From Aedes albopictus (lineage: Eukaryota > Arthropoda > Insecta > Diptera > Culicidae), in assembly GCF_035046485.1 (NCBI RefSeq), contig NC_085137.1:443118334-443182333 (forward strand): a DNA stretch of 64,000 bases, read 5' to 3'. A program made the translations under genes and the position numbers. Below are positions 44,937-56,575 of the stretch, in pieces. The first letter of the stretch is position 1. Each line of letters begins with the position of its first letter. Below the pieces are notes generated by a model. It did no database searches. It was not told where the DNA came from and saw only the letters and a program-made list of their open reading frames with translations.

Positions 44937-46277
44937 GAGTAATGCGGGACAAAAGTTCGCACGGGGCAAAAGTTCGCAGTGGGTCTTTTTCTGAGCACGA
45001 GTTAAGAACCCAAACAAATCTGTATGGGTTCGACACATAATCAGGTCAGCTACTCGTCAATAAAATTTGGGACGATTTCGTTATGGTTTGGTAGAGTTAT
45101 GCAAAAAAATGTGTTTCTAGGGGTTTTGATAGAATTTTTGGACCTTTTGGAATAAGAATTTGTAGTAACAGGAAGAAGAAGAATCTCATAACCTCTTGAT
45201 GTCGGAGAATCGTTATTCCATAGTAGTTCGAGAGGGGCACTCGAATAAACAATAAACTACTTATGCTTCTTGCAGAAAGGGACATTGTTAAAACCTCGAC
45301 AGTGGGGCAAAAGTTCGCAGTAGCTGTGGGGCAAAAGTTCGCACTAGATTTCTGAATCTAGTACATCAATATAATTACAGAATTTTTGAAGCAATGATGG
45401 TTTCGTATAGAAACTACTATATATGTATAATATGTGTAGTATGCACCCTGAAATCGTTCCGGCAGAGGGTTTGAACTTAGTTTTGTGAGAAGTTCCTTTG
45501 TAAGCAAACTTTATGTTCACCCACTTAAATCAAGAAATGAAGACATGAACATTTTAAAACATTTGCTTCGTTATCCTCGTCATGTCTTTTCGTATGTTTC
45601 TAAAGTTCTTATGTTTATCTACTTAACCGGGGTCTTTCATAGCTTAGTTTGTAAATTGACAGCTATAACTCATCACCATACTGACTATCGATGGTCCCGT
45701 ACTGACACCATATTGATGATTACGGTCCCGTTCAACAGTTTTGTTGCATATTTGTTTTTTTTTTCATGCATTTTGTGCAACATGTATCTCTATGATTACC
45801 CCACAATGCATTTTGACAACTTCAGTAACGCTGGAAAGGACAGCTCTTAGTTAATAGTTGTGGAAGTCTTCGTAAAACACATTCTATACAAAAGCTGAAC
45901 ACCAGGTCGTATTCCAGTTGGGCCGTAATGCTAAGAACAGAAGGAAACAGATTTCATGGCTAGAGTGAAAAGACGAACATGAATTAACATGAAATAAATG
46001 AACATCACACCAATAAACTATCCTGTACAAGGTGCGAACTTTTGCCCCGCATAATGCAAACTTTTGCCCCCACTATGGGGCAAAAGTTCGCATGAGAGTA
46101 CTTGTATTAAAAATTGTATTACTAAAACTACAAAAGGAACGCGAAAAAATCTAGTACTACGTTTTGAAGGCAACATGATAGGGACCCGTTTAACGAAGAA
46201 AAATGATATTGTTTTCTTTTCGTTTATTAGTTATTTTGTGAAGTCTGTTAGGTGCGAACTTTTGCCCCGCATTACTC
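44937..46277. mobile_element. 1,341-bp TA-flanked element with eight internal 16-mers
   Basis: Ends GAGTAATGCGGGACAAAAG and CTTTTGCCCCGCATTACTC are inverted repeats with TA on both sides (44935-44936, 46278-46279). GGGGCAAAAGTTCGCA or a close variant occurs at 44946, 44963, 45303, 45327 and 46077 on plus, and 46032, 46055 and 46251 on minus. Such sub-terminal copies usually bind transposase. A 121-codon plus-strand frame (45485-45850) is hydrophobic and unrecognised; no DDE motif was seen. Confidence 0.8.
45485..45850 (+). CDS. unrecognised open frame inside the 1,341-bp element
   Basis: A 121-codon frame starts MRSSFVSKLYVHPLKSRNED and contains two hydrophobic stretches (about residues 35-52 and 80-100) that could be membrane segments. 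I recognise no transposase or other family. It is the longest frame in the element and may be chance. Confidence 0.15.
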   Translation: MRSSFVSKLYVHPLKSRNEDMNILKHLLRYPRHVFSYVSKVLMFIYLTGVFHSLVCKLTAITHHHTDYRWSRTDTILMITVPFNSFVAYLFFFSCILCNMYLYDYPTMHFDNFSNAGKDSS

Positions 46278-46419
46278 TACTGGAAGAGAATCCCTGAAGA
46301 AATTTATGAAAAAAGCGATTTCTAGGGAATCTTTGAAGGAATTCCTGGAAAAACTAGAGAACTCTTTGCATGGATCTTTTCTTAAATTTTATGAAGTATC
46401 TCTAATGAGTTTTGGTTTA

Positions 46420-47330
46420 TTTTTGAAATTTTAGGTATACTTTCCCAAATTTTATGAATAATCTACAATACATTTTAGATATTTTCCAAAGTTAAATAGA
46501 CCGTTTTCAAAATTAAATGGATAAATTTCAGGGTTCATATTTTTATGAATCATTTCATGATTTATGTATCATGGTTTTTGAATCATTTCTCAAATTGCAT
46601 AGATTTAGGAAACTCTCAGTGATTATTTCCAAAATTTTGTCAATAATTTCTTAAATTTTCTATTTAAACTTTCTGAGTTTGATAAACTATTCCTCGTATC
46701 TACTTTCTTAACTATTTCCAAATATTATGGATCATTTTCTTTATTTTATGGATCGTTTGATGAATGTTATGTACCATTTCTTATATTTTTTTGATAATTT
46801 CGAAAATTGTATGGACCATTTTTAAAATTCAGTGGACCATTTTCAAGATTCTATGGATCATTTCCTAAAATCTTTTTTTCATTTCTCATGCTTTATGAAA
46901 AATTTTCAAAATTTTACGGATCGTTTCCTATATTTTAAGGATAATTTTCCAACATTTCAAGAACAATTTATCATACCTTTTGAGTCATTTAATAAATTTT
47001 ATATCATATTAAACAGAACATTTCTAATACTTTATTGGTCATGTCGAAAATGAAATATGTTACCTATTGCTTATGGATCTTTTCTAAATTTTGTGAAATC
47101 ATGCTTTTCCCACATTTGTATCAATAATTTCCATTTTATTCCCAATATTTTACCTCCTTATTCCCAATATTTCATTCATTTCTGTATGTGATTATACACA
47201 GATTATCTAATTCATTCCGTGGCGCAGTTTATGAAATTTTGAATTTTCTTGTTGATAAATCTAATAGAATTAAAGGAAAAATTCGACAATTTTCTACGGA
47301 TTCCAATATATGTATTATGGATTTCTGAAA
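46420..47330. repeat. AT-rich degenerate array, continued
   Basis: Same catttccaaaattttatgga-type words as 43670-44930. The 1,341-bp element probably inserted in or beside this array. Confidence 0.65.
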
Positions 47331-48635
47331 TGGTTCTATGAGCCTCATTTCAGAATGATTTCTCCAGGAATTGTTGGGATTTTTTTTTTCATTTGATTAC
47401 CAAAGTCCTTCTTGCATGAGTTGCTGTGGCAGTTTCCTCTGGAATTTTTGAGAATTATCCTGAAATTACTTCTGAGATTCCGACGAGGATTTTTTAGCAA
47501 TTACTCTAGCGGTTTTCTAGTGGTTTCTCCATATGTTTCTTCAAAATTTCTTGAGGCTATTGTTGTAGAAATTCTAGCAGGATTTTTTCCAAATAATCTC
47601 ATCAGGGTTTTTTTTTAAATATTGCTTTCAGGATGACTCCACGAATTTCCAACATTCCATTTCAGCTTTTTTTCAGTAATAAGAAGATTCGTGTTTTTTT
47701 TTCAGATATTATTCCACGGATGTAATCAGAGTCCCAACAGGAAATTTTGCAAGGATTTTTCTCAAATTTTCACAAAGAACAAGATTTTGCTCGAATAATT
47801 GCTTCTGCAATTCCAGTACAAACAAAGATGTCATTTGCAGTTGATACATGATTTTCTCCAAGAATTCCTTCAAAAGTACTATCAGAAATATTACATGGAT
47901 TTTCGTCAAGGAATGATCCCAAACTTTCAACCGGGGTCCTTTAAAAAGTTTATCTAAGAATTCCCCGAAAAGTGACTCCAGAATCTCACAGAGAAAATTT
48001 TTATAGGAATTGTTGAGAGTATTTCTGAAATTATTTATTGAGAGATCCAGAGGAAATCCTTCGAAGCATTCCAGAGGAAAATCTTCCAAAGATTTATATG
48101 GGAATGCTTTCGGGACTTCCACCAAATATTTGTCTGGAACTTTTTCCAGGGATTCATTTGGAAATTCCATTGGGAGTCCGGTCAGGAATTCTTTCGAGAA
48201 CTCATCCAGGAGTTTTTCGGAAATTTCTCTAGGAATTATTTCGGAAATCCCGTCGGAATTTCCTTCGACGTTTGCTTATGCCTTTTAGAAATTCCTGCAA
48301 GGATTTATTCGAGCATTTGTCGAGCAAATTCTTTGGAATTCCTCCAGGGATTCGTTTAGGAACTCCTCTAGGAATTCCTTCGGAAATTTCTCCATGGGTT
48401 CTTTTATGAATTCTTATAAGCATTTCTTTGTGAGTTCTTCTTTGAAATCCTCTAGGAATTTTGTTTGGAAATTGTCCAAAAAATTCCTTCGGATATAATT
48501 TTAGATTTTTTTTCGGAAATTATTTTGGAAATTCCTTTGGAAATTATTTAAGAAATTCCTTCGGAAACTCCTATAGGACTTCTTTCAGAAATTCCTCAAG
48601 AGAGAAGTAATTCCTTCGGAAATTTCTCTTTAAAT
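47331..48635. repeat. degenerate GGAATTCC-type array
   Basis: Words such as tccaggaattgttggg, ttcggaaatttctc and cctctaggaattcc recur and become more regular towards 48600. Confidence 0.75.
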
Positions 48636-48972
48636 TTCTTTGGAATTCCTTCGGAAATTCCTCCAGGAGTTCCTTCGGAAATTCCTCCAGGAATTCCTTC
48701 GGAAATTCCTCCAGGAATTCCTTCGGAAATTCCACCAGGAATTCCTTCGGAAATTCCTCCAGGAATTCCTTCGGAAATTCCTCCAGGAATTCCTTCGGAA
48801 ATTCCTCCAGGAATTCCTTCGGAAATTCCTCCAGGAATTCCTTCGGAAATTCCTCCAGGAATTCCTTCGGAAATTCCTCCAGGAGTTCCTTCGGAAATTC
48901 CTCCAGGAATTCCTTCGGAAATTCCTCCAGGAATTCCTTCGGAAATTCTTCCAGGAATTCCTTCAGATCCGT
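48636..48972. repeat. homogeneous 24-bp tandem array
   Basis: About 13 near-identical 24-bp units made of aattcctccagg plus aattccttcgga. Because 24 is divisible by 3, both strands read as 8-residue repeats (EFLRKFLQ on plus, GIPGGISE on minus). It is the cleanest array of the family in the window. Confidence 0.92.
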
Positions 48973-49085
48973 TCAATCCAGCGACAATTTCTCCAGGAAT
49001 TGTTTTCTGAAAATTCCTAAAGGGGTTCATTCGGGAATTCCTCCAGGCATTCTTTCAGAAATTCCTTCAAGAATTCTTGTGGTTT
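48973..49085. repeat. degenerate edge of the 24-bp array
   Basis: A few diverged aattcctccaggc and gaaattccttcaag words. Confidence 0.6.
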
Positions 49086-50952
49086 AATGGCTCATCATCT
49101 AATTCCTGCTCCACTCCCCTTTATAGCTACGCCTTTGGAATGCTTCATTTTGACTGTAATATACAATGGTGACACAAACCAGCACGCAGACCCACCACAT
49201 TACTTGCTTCTTGCACCAGAAATGATAACTTCTGCCTGTAATGATAACTTGTATCCAACCACGAAACCAACAAACGACGACCTTTACAAATGACAGAGCC
49301 ATTTGTTATCGATCTGACCAATCTGGGAGGAGAATGAGCTAGCTCACCCTCATAAGAAAGGGAAGTCATTTGGATGATAACGCATCGGATCACGTTCCGA
49401 CAAACAACGCAACGGAGGCGACCATTAAATGGTTTCTCTTCCTCCTTCGAAGCACAAATGTGGAATGGAAAGGCACCATTTCCTGTGCGATTCGCATTCC
49501 GGGCTGCTGCTGCTGATGAAGGAATGCCTAGGCCACATGCCTGAGACTCAGCACCAGCATCCACCAGACCAGTAGCGTGACGACGACAGAGCGGTTAGAA
49601 TTTTGATTAATTTACTGATTCGGACTTTGGGCTTTGGAGGGGGTCGTCGGTGATTGGTGGTGTGTGGGCATGGGCACCGTATGGGAATGGGTGAGTGCGA
49701 GAGTGGAGACGTAGGTTAATTAGCTTTGATGTTTGCCAGCATCATCAGGATCTCCAACCAACGAACGGTGGCTTCGCAGAGGCTTCATATAAATTAATTC
49801 CCCGGAGATGAGCAACGAGTGTCAAAAGCACTGGTTCCTACAGCTTTCCGTAGTTTGTCCATAATGAGGGGTTCATTGCGGATCCACTGTACACATACTA
49901 ATGAACAAATTAGATCCCGAGGGTTGTCAGAGATGGAATTTGCTGCTGAGAGATGGACCATGTCCTGGTCATGACTGGAGATTTTAGATCCGAATAAGTT
50001 TCGATTTTTTTTTAATGAGCTTATAGCCGTTGTTGATGAAGGTGTAAATTCTATCACACATAGTTCATATGAATCCTATGAATCTATGGGTTCAAGAACT
50101 GTCATGATGAACATAAAATATACTTTATTAATCCCAAGAAACATTTTGATGGCCTATTAGCCTTGAAGATGTTTTCAGAACCGTCATAAAACCTAATAAC
50201 TTCTATTTTGGTTTTATGATGGTTCTTAGAAACTCTTCTAGTCTATTTGACTAGTCTATTTTCTAACATTTTGAAAATACACCGAATCCAGTACAACAAT
50301 GATTTGTTTATGCAACTCTACAGATAAAAGGAGAAAAAACACTAAATCCCGAGTTATTTCCAACATCCGAACATGGCAGATGTTTCTCACAACCCAACAG
50401 TCACATATAAGCAAATCCCGAAAAAAAAGCCTCAGAATCTGGAACACCTAGCACAACGCCACATTTTCAAGTTGTTAAAGTAGGACCCACCTACAATAAC
50501 GTTCCTTCCTAGCTGGGAGAAGGCTCCTGTAGGTACACCTGCCAACTTCCGGTGTATGTTTGTGTGTGCTGTCGTCAGTCAGCTAATAAAAAGTTACGAG
50601 CTGCGAGAACGGTAAATCAATTTAGATCTAACGTGGAAAAGGCTTGACGGCACTGAACAGATGGACCAGAAGTGGAAGCATGGAACACATTTTTTCGCGT
50701 TCATAGGTACACGCCTCGTGGAGCTTACAGAGCAGTGAAAATATGCTTGCGGTTGGCCACGGGACTTGCGGATATGATGCGCAAAATGTGCCGGATAATG
50801 TTCAGGACTGATTGGTTATGCGATAGCAATAAAAAACATTTGAAATTGATTATGCATGAAGATGATGCGTAAACTTCAAGAAGCTTCAGGGTTATCCTTC
50901 TTTCACTTATTGCTTGTTTTTTTTCTTTGTTCCTACAATATCTTCAACCTAC
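49086..50952. other. unassigned single-copy-looking DNA
   Basis: Balanced composition with no array. A minus-strand frame of 139 codons (49145-49564) has mixed composition but no recognised family. A palindrome ccgtcataaaacc...ggttttatgatgg at 50170-50240 matches the repeats at 7.1 and 8.4 kb. Nothing else supported. Confidence 0.35.
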
Positions 50953-53900
50953 TTACTTACCTTACCGGTCAGGCTAAGGCCGGGGTGGCCTCTGCTGTAC
51001 ATAGTAGCCGCCTCCATTCCACTCGGTCCATGGCTGTTTGTCTCCAGTTCCGCACTCTGCGTAGGGTCCGCAGATCGTCCTCCACTTGGTCGACCCACCT
51101 AGCTCGCTGCGCTCCACGTCTTCTTGTACCGGTCGGATGACTCTCGAGAACCATTTTAGTCGGGTTGCTATCCGACATCCTGATGACGTGACCCGCCCAC
51201 CGTAGCCTCCCGATTTTCGCGGTATGGACGATGGTTGGTTCTCTTAGCAGCTGATGCAGCTCGTGGTTCATTCGCCTTCTCCAAGTGCCGTCTTCCATCT
51301 GCACTCCGCCGTAGATGGTACGCAACACCTTCCGTTCGAAAACTCCAAGGGCGCGTTGGTCCTCTGCACGTAGGGTCCATGTTTCGTGCCCATAGAGGAC
51401 GACCGGTCTAATCAGCGTTTTGTAGATGGTTAACTTCGTGTTACGGCGAACTTTGTTTGATCGTAGAGTTCTGCGGAGTCCAAAGTAAGCACGATTTCCT
51501 GCCACAATGCGCCTCTGAATTTCTCTGCTGGTGTCGTTGTCGTCGGTCACCAGTGAGCCCAAGTACACGAATTCTTCAACCGCCTCGATTTCATCACCGT
51601 CGATATAAATTCGGGGGGGCGGGCACGGTGATTCCTCCCTGGAGCCCTTTGCCATCATGTACTTTGTCTTCGACACATTAATGACTAATCCGATTCGCCT
51701 GGCTTCACTCTTTAGTCGGATGTACGTTTCCGCCATCGTCTCAAATTTACGAGCAATAATATCAATATCATCGGCGAAACCAAGCAGCTGAACGGACTTC
51801 GTGAAAATCGTCCCACTCGTGTTTATCCCCGCTCTTCTTATTACACCCTCCAAAGCAATGTTGAACAGCAAGCACGAAAGACCATCACCTTGCCGTAACC
51901 CTCTGCGAGTTTCGAAGGGACTCGAGAGTGTCCCTGATACTCGAACTACGCACATCACTCGATCCATCGTCGCCTTGATCAAACGTATCAGTTTATCCGG
52001 GAATCCGTATTCGTGCATAATCTGCCATAGCTGTTCTCGATCGATTGTATCATACGCCGATTTGAAATCGATGAACAAGTGATGTGTGGGCACGTTGTAT
52101 TCGCGGCATTTCTGCAACACCTGGCGGATGACGAACATCTGGTCCGTTGTAGCGCGTTCACCCATAAATCCAGCCTGATATTGCCCCACGAACTCTCTTG
52201 CAATCGGTGATAGACGGCGGCATAAAATTTGAGAGAGTATCTTGTAGGCAGCGCTCAGTAGTGTGATCGCGCGGTAGTTCCCGCAATCCAACTTGTCGCC
52301 CTTTTTGTAGATGGGACACACGATACCTTCCATCCATTCCTCCGGTAATACTTCATCCTCCCAAATCTTGGTAATGACCCAGTGTAGTGCTCTCACCAGT
52401 GCTTCTCCACCGTATTTTAGAAGCTCGCTTGGTAGTTGATCTGCTCCAGCGGCTTTGTTGTTTTTCAACCGGCCAACCTCCTCCTCACTCTCTTGAAGGT
52501 CAGGGGCCGGAAGTCTTTCGTCCTGTGCACATACTCCTAGATCTGTTACCACGCCACCTTCGGTACTTGCAACGTCGCCATTGAGGTGCTCATCGTAATG
52601 CTGCCGCCACCTCTCGACCACCTCACGCTCGCTCGTGAGAATATTCCCGTGATTATCTCGGCACATGTCGGCTTGTGGCACAAAGCCTCTGCGCGAGCGG
52701 TTCAGCTTCTCGTAGAACTTTCGTGTGTCCTTAGCGCGGTACAGCTCTTCCATCGCTTCGCGATCTCGTTCTTCCTGCTGGCGCTTCTTCATCCGGAAGA
52801 CTGATTTCTGCCTGTTCCGCGCCTGTTTGTAACGTGCCTCATTCGCTCTCGTACGGTGTTGCAGCATTCTCGCCCATGCTGCATTCTTCTCGTTTTTCAA
52901 CTGTTCACATTCGCCGTCGTACCAGTCGTTTCTGTGATTCGGAGTCGCGAAACCTAGTGCTGTAGCCGAGGTACTACCTATGGCGGATCGGATGTCCCTC
53001 CAGCCATCTTCAAGTGTAGCTGCGCCAAGCTGCTCTTCCGTTGGTAGGGCCACTGCTAACTGCTGCGCGTAGTCTTGAGCCACTTCTACGTTACGAAGTT
53101 GCTCGATGTTGAGCCGCGGCGTTCGACGTCGACGCGTGGTGATAACTGTCGAAAGTTTTGAGCGCATGCATACAGCGACTAAGTAGTGATCCGAATCTAT
53201 ATTCGCACTGCGGTATGTACGGACGTTGGTTATATCTGAGAAGAATTTACCGTCGATTAGAACGTGGTCGATTTGGTTTTCTGTTTGATGGTCGGGTGAT
53301 CTCCAGGTGGCTTTGTGGATATCTTTGCGGGGGAAGAAGGTGCTTCGGACTACCATACCACGGGAGACTGCAAAGTTTACGCATCTCTGGTCGACACGGC
53401 GTGCAGGCTTTTTCGCCCGATTACCGGTCTGTACATTTCCTCCCTTCCTACCTGCGCGTTCATGTCGCCGACAACGATTTTCACGTCACGCGGCGAGCAA
53501 CCATCGTATGTTTGCTCTAACTGCGCGTAGAACGCTTCTTTCTCGTCATCGGGTCTCCCTTCGTGTGGGCAGTGGACGTTGATGATGCTGTAGTTGAAGA
53601 AACGGCCCTTAACTCTCAACATGCACATCCTTGCGTTGATCGGCTGCCACCCGATCACACGTTGTCGCATCTTGCCCAACACTATAAATCCTGTTCCCAG
53701 TTCATTGGTGGTGCCACAGCTTTGGTAGAAGGTAGCCGCTCGATGCCCGCTTTTCCACACTTTCTGTCCAGTCCAACAAAGTTCCTGCAACGCCACGATG
53801 TCGAAGTTGCGGGGATGTAGTTCGTCGTAGATTATCCTGTCACATCCTGCGAAACCTAGTGACTTGCAATTCCATGTTCCAAGTTTCCAATCGTAGTCCT

Positions 53901-54389
53901 TATTTCGTCGCGTGGGTCTTTGCCAATTGTATCGAGTCGTATTTTCTCCTATGTTATTCGCAATGGGGATTTTTACGGGTGGCTTATTGGGCCTACGCCA
54001 ACACTCCTGTCTCGCCGGAGGGCCATCGTGCCAGTTCTGTTTAACGTCCCAACCAACACTGGGACGACCACGCTGATGGGACTACCACCTTGGATCTAGC
54101 TGGGCGTGGTGCAGCGTTTCTTACTCAGCCGCTGGATGCCAGAACAGACGCTGTTTGAGCCGCACCTCCTTGGTGAACAGACACTCGGATCGTACCTCCT
54201 CAATCTAGCTGAAGTCAGAAGGACAACAGTGCCCAGGCTGCACTACCAGCTAAGCACACAACTCTTAGCTGGCGGTCTTTGTCATCGCTTGACCCGTGGA
54301 AGCATGAGGTAGGAACTTGTGAGGACCAGAGCTATATTGGATGCTCTCCTTATCGACTCACCGTTTCTTCAGGTTCAGGTTCTTCAGGT
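50953..54389 (-). mobile_element. RTE-clade (JAM1-like) non-LTR retrotransposon, nearly complete
   Basis: A 12-bp direct repeat TCTTCAACCTAC (50941-50952 and 54390-54401) flanks 3,437 bp. On the minus strand the element starts with an acctgaagaacctgaacctg leader, has about 300 bp of 5' region, one long endonuclease/RT reading frame broken by a single frameshift, and only about 16 bp after the stop. It ends in ggtaaggtaagtaa, the short tandem 3' end typical of RTE elements. JAM1 is the known RTE element of Aedes aegypti; identity to it is inferred from protein layout. Confidence 0.85.
50969..54081 (-). pseudogene. RTE endonuclease-reverse transcriptase, one frameshift
   Basis: From a stop at 54082-54084 the frame is open on the minus strand. 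The apurinic-type endonuclease begins KLGTWNCKSLGF (about 53890) and shows VALQELCW (catalytic Glu), VVGDMNAQVG and, after the frameshift, DSDHYLV. The frame is lost near 53395-53405, between HAVS and QRCVNFAVSRG, and continues as a 795-codon frame from 53356 to a TGA at 50969. RT motifs follow: CGNYRAITLLS, QYQAGFM, HLFIDFKSAYD, RRGLRQGDGLS and the catalytic FADDIDI (near 51757-51777). The C-terminus (ETWTLRAEDQR, RLRWAGHVIRMS, RRRGAQRARW, NWRQTAMDR) is the usual RTE tail. The protein nicks DNA and reverse transcribes its RNA at the nick. Apart from the frameshift it looks intact, so the copy is fairly young. Confidence 0.85.
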
Positions 54390-55300
54390 TCTTCAACCTA
54401 CATTATCACTTAATTTTTGAGATCGAATCTCTCAAAAACAATGAACAAATCAACAAAAAAAAAATCCTTGAAGAATTTCCGAAAGAATCTCTGAAGAATT
54501 TCCCAAAATCTTGGATTTTTTTTTGAAATTCCACTATGAATCCCTAGAAGAATTACCGAAGAATTTCCAAGAGGGATTCTCAAAGGAATTCGAAGAGAAA
54601 TTCCCGAGGGGAATTCCAAGAGAAATTGCCGAAAGAATTCCCAGAGGAATTTTGGATGGCTTTCCCAGAGAAATTCTTCAAATCAATCCACAGAGGAATT
54701 TCCGAATGAATTCCCAGAGAAATTCTCAAATGAACTCTTGGAAGGGTTTCCGAACAAATTCTGAAAGGAATTTTCGAAAGAATTCCTTGCGTCATTTCCG
54801 AAGAAATCTCCAGAGAAGTTCTAAGAGAAATTGCCGAATAATCTTACCGAGGAATTGCAGAAAGAATTCCTGGAGAAATCCCAGAAGGACTCCCAGAGCA
54901 ATTGCCAAATTCCACAGAAGTATACTCGAAGAAGTTCCAAGAGGAAATGTTGAAGGAATTACGCAATAAATTCTTGAAATTTCCTAAAGAAAGTGCAAGA
55001 AAAATTCTCAAAGGAATCTTAGGAAGAACTTCTTTAAGAATCCACGGAGAAACCCTCGAAGAAATCCCTGAAAGAATTTCCAAAGGAAGCTCTGGGGGAG
55101 TTCCCGAAGAAATTCCTAAAGAAATTTCTTAGGGAAATCCATAAATAATTTCCAAAAAATCCCGGAGGAATTCGTAGAGGAATTTTCGAAGGAATTTCTA
55201 GAGGAATTTCCAAAGGAATTTCTAGAGGAATTTATGAGGGAATTCCTGGAGAAATTTCCGAAGAAATCCCTAAAGGAATATCCGATTTGTTTTCCAAATT
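54390..55300. repeat. degenerate GGAATTCC-type array
   Basis: gaatttccgaaagaattccc and gaggaattcccgaa-type words, period about 12-30 bp, starting shortly after the RTE target duplication. Confidence 0.8.
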
Positions 55301-56575
55301 TTCTTGAGATTCCAGGTTTTTCAGATTTTTTAAGGCAGTTTAAACCCTGCTTACAAACAATATTTGCTCTTAAGTAAAATAAAAACTTTTACTAGGATTA
55401 TTGTGACAGAAATTTTCAATCCAAAAATCTGGTGCATTTGCTGAAAACAAATCTAAAGTTTGTCTTGGTAATATTGCGGATATAATTAAAAAGGAAGTTT
55501 TCGTGGAATGAATATAGGAAATAATTTTTGGGAAAAAAAGGTCAAAGTGCATAGCAGTTATAGATACTTCCGGTAGTTTTTTTGTTGGGCCATCAGCAGA
55601 CATTTTCGATGAAAGTTCTGCAGAAATTGTTATCAGAATTTTGAAAAGTTATAATCAATACTGGCGGAAGTAATCAACGAAGGACTTCTTAATAGTCTCT
55701 GAAATGAACTTAAGACAGCGGATAAGGAGATGTTTCGGCGGAAGTTATGCGTTTTTTTTTGAGAAAAAAAAATAAAAACAAATCAATATACCCACAGGAA
55801 TTAGTTTTGTGTGAAATTCTGACGAAAAGTTCTGGTCAAAATCCTGAAAAGTTTTTGGAGAATTTCTGAGAAAACTTTTGGCAAATATTCGATGAATGGT
55901 TGATGGAAGAGCTTCAAAATGATATTTTAGGAGGAAATTCAAAGAATAAGTCAAAATGATAAAAAGTTATCATTAAAGTTTTCCGTTTAGACTCATTTCT
56001 GAGAAATTCAATCAATATTTTTTACACATTTTTTTAACTTTTTTTTGAGAAATTTGTCACAAAGTTACTTTTGAAAAAAAAAGTTTCTGATGATAAGAGT
56101 ACAAGAATCAATAATGACGTTTTAAATATTAATGCTTACTTGGGTACTTAAGATATAAATTATTTTCGTAAAATTCGTTTTATTTTTATGAAAAAAAAAT
56201 AAAATAAAATTTTTATCATAAATCATACGAAATGTACTTAAGTTCGGGATAGGAAGCGAACCAGAAGTTTGTGATCATGCATTTTGCGAAAAATAAATTA
56301 GTCGAGAAAAAGTATTTTATCATGAATTTATAACAACATTGTTTATATCAAAACAAATACAAACGTTGACATATTTCACTATAATTCATGGGGGAATTTT
56401 TGAAAATTTTAACATTAATTTTTAACCTTCAAGCTGTTGAAAAATTTGACAAGTGATGCATTTTAAAATAAGATAAGAAAGTATTCAAACAGTTCCGATT
56501 GAATATTTCTTTTAATGCCTTAGTTTACACCAAGGTACGGCTTTCCATAATGTTTGTGGAAGTTTTTGTATCAGA
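55301..56575. other. AT-rich DNA
   Basis: Long A/T runs and no recognisable gene or element. 55600-55980 may be a very decayed edge of the short-repeat array. Confidence 0.4.

Noticed and set aside
48596..49030. Perfect 8-residue repeat proteins on both strands
   Set aside because: A 24-bp tandem unit is divisible by three, so both strands stay open. There is no start context or non-repeat domain.
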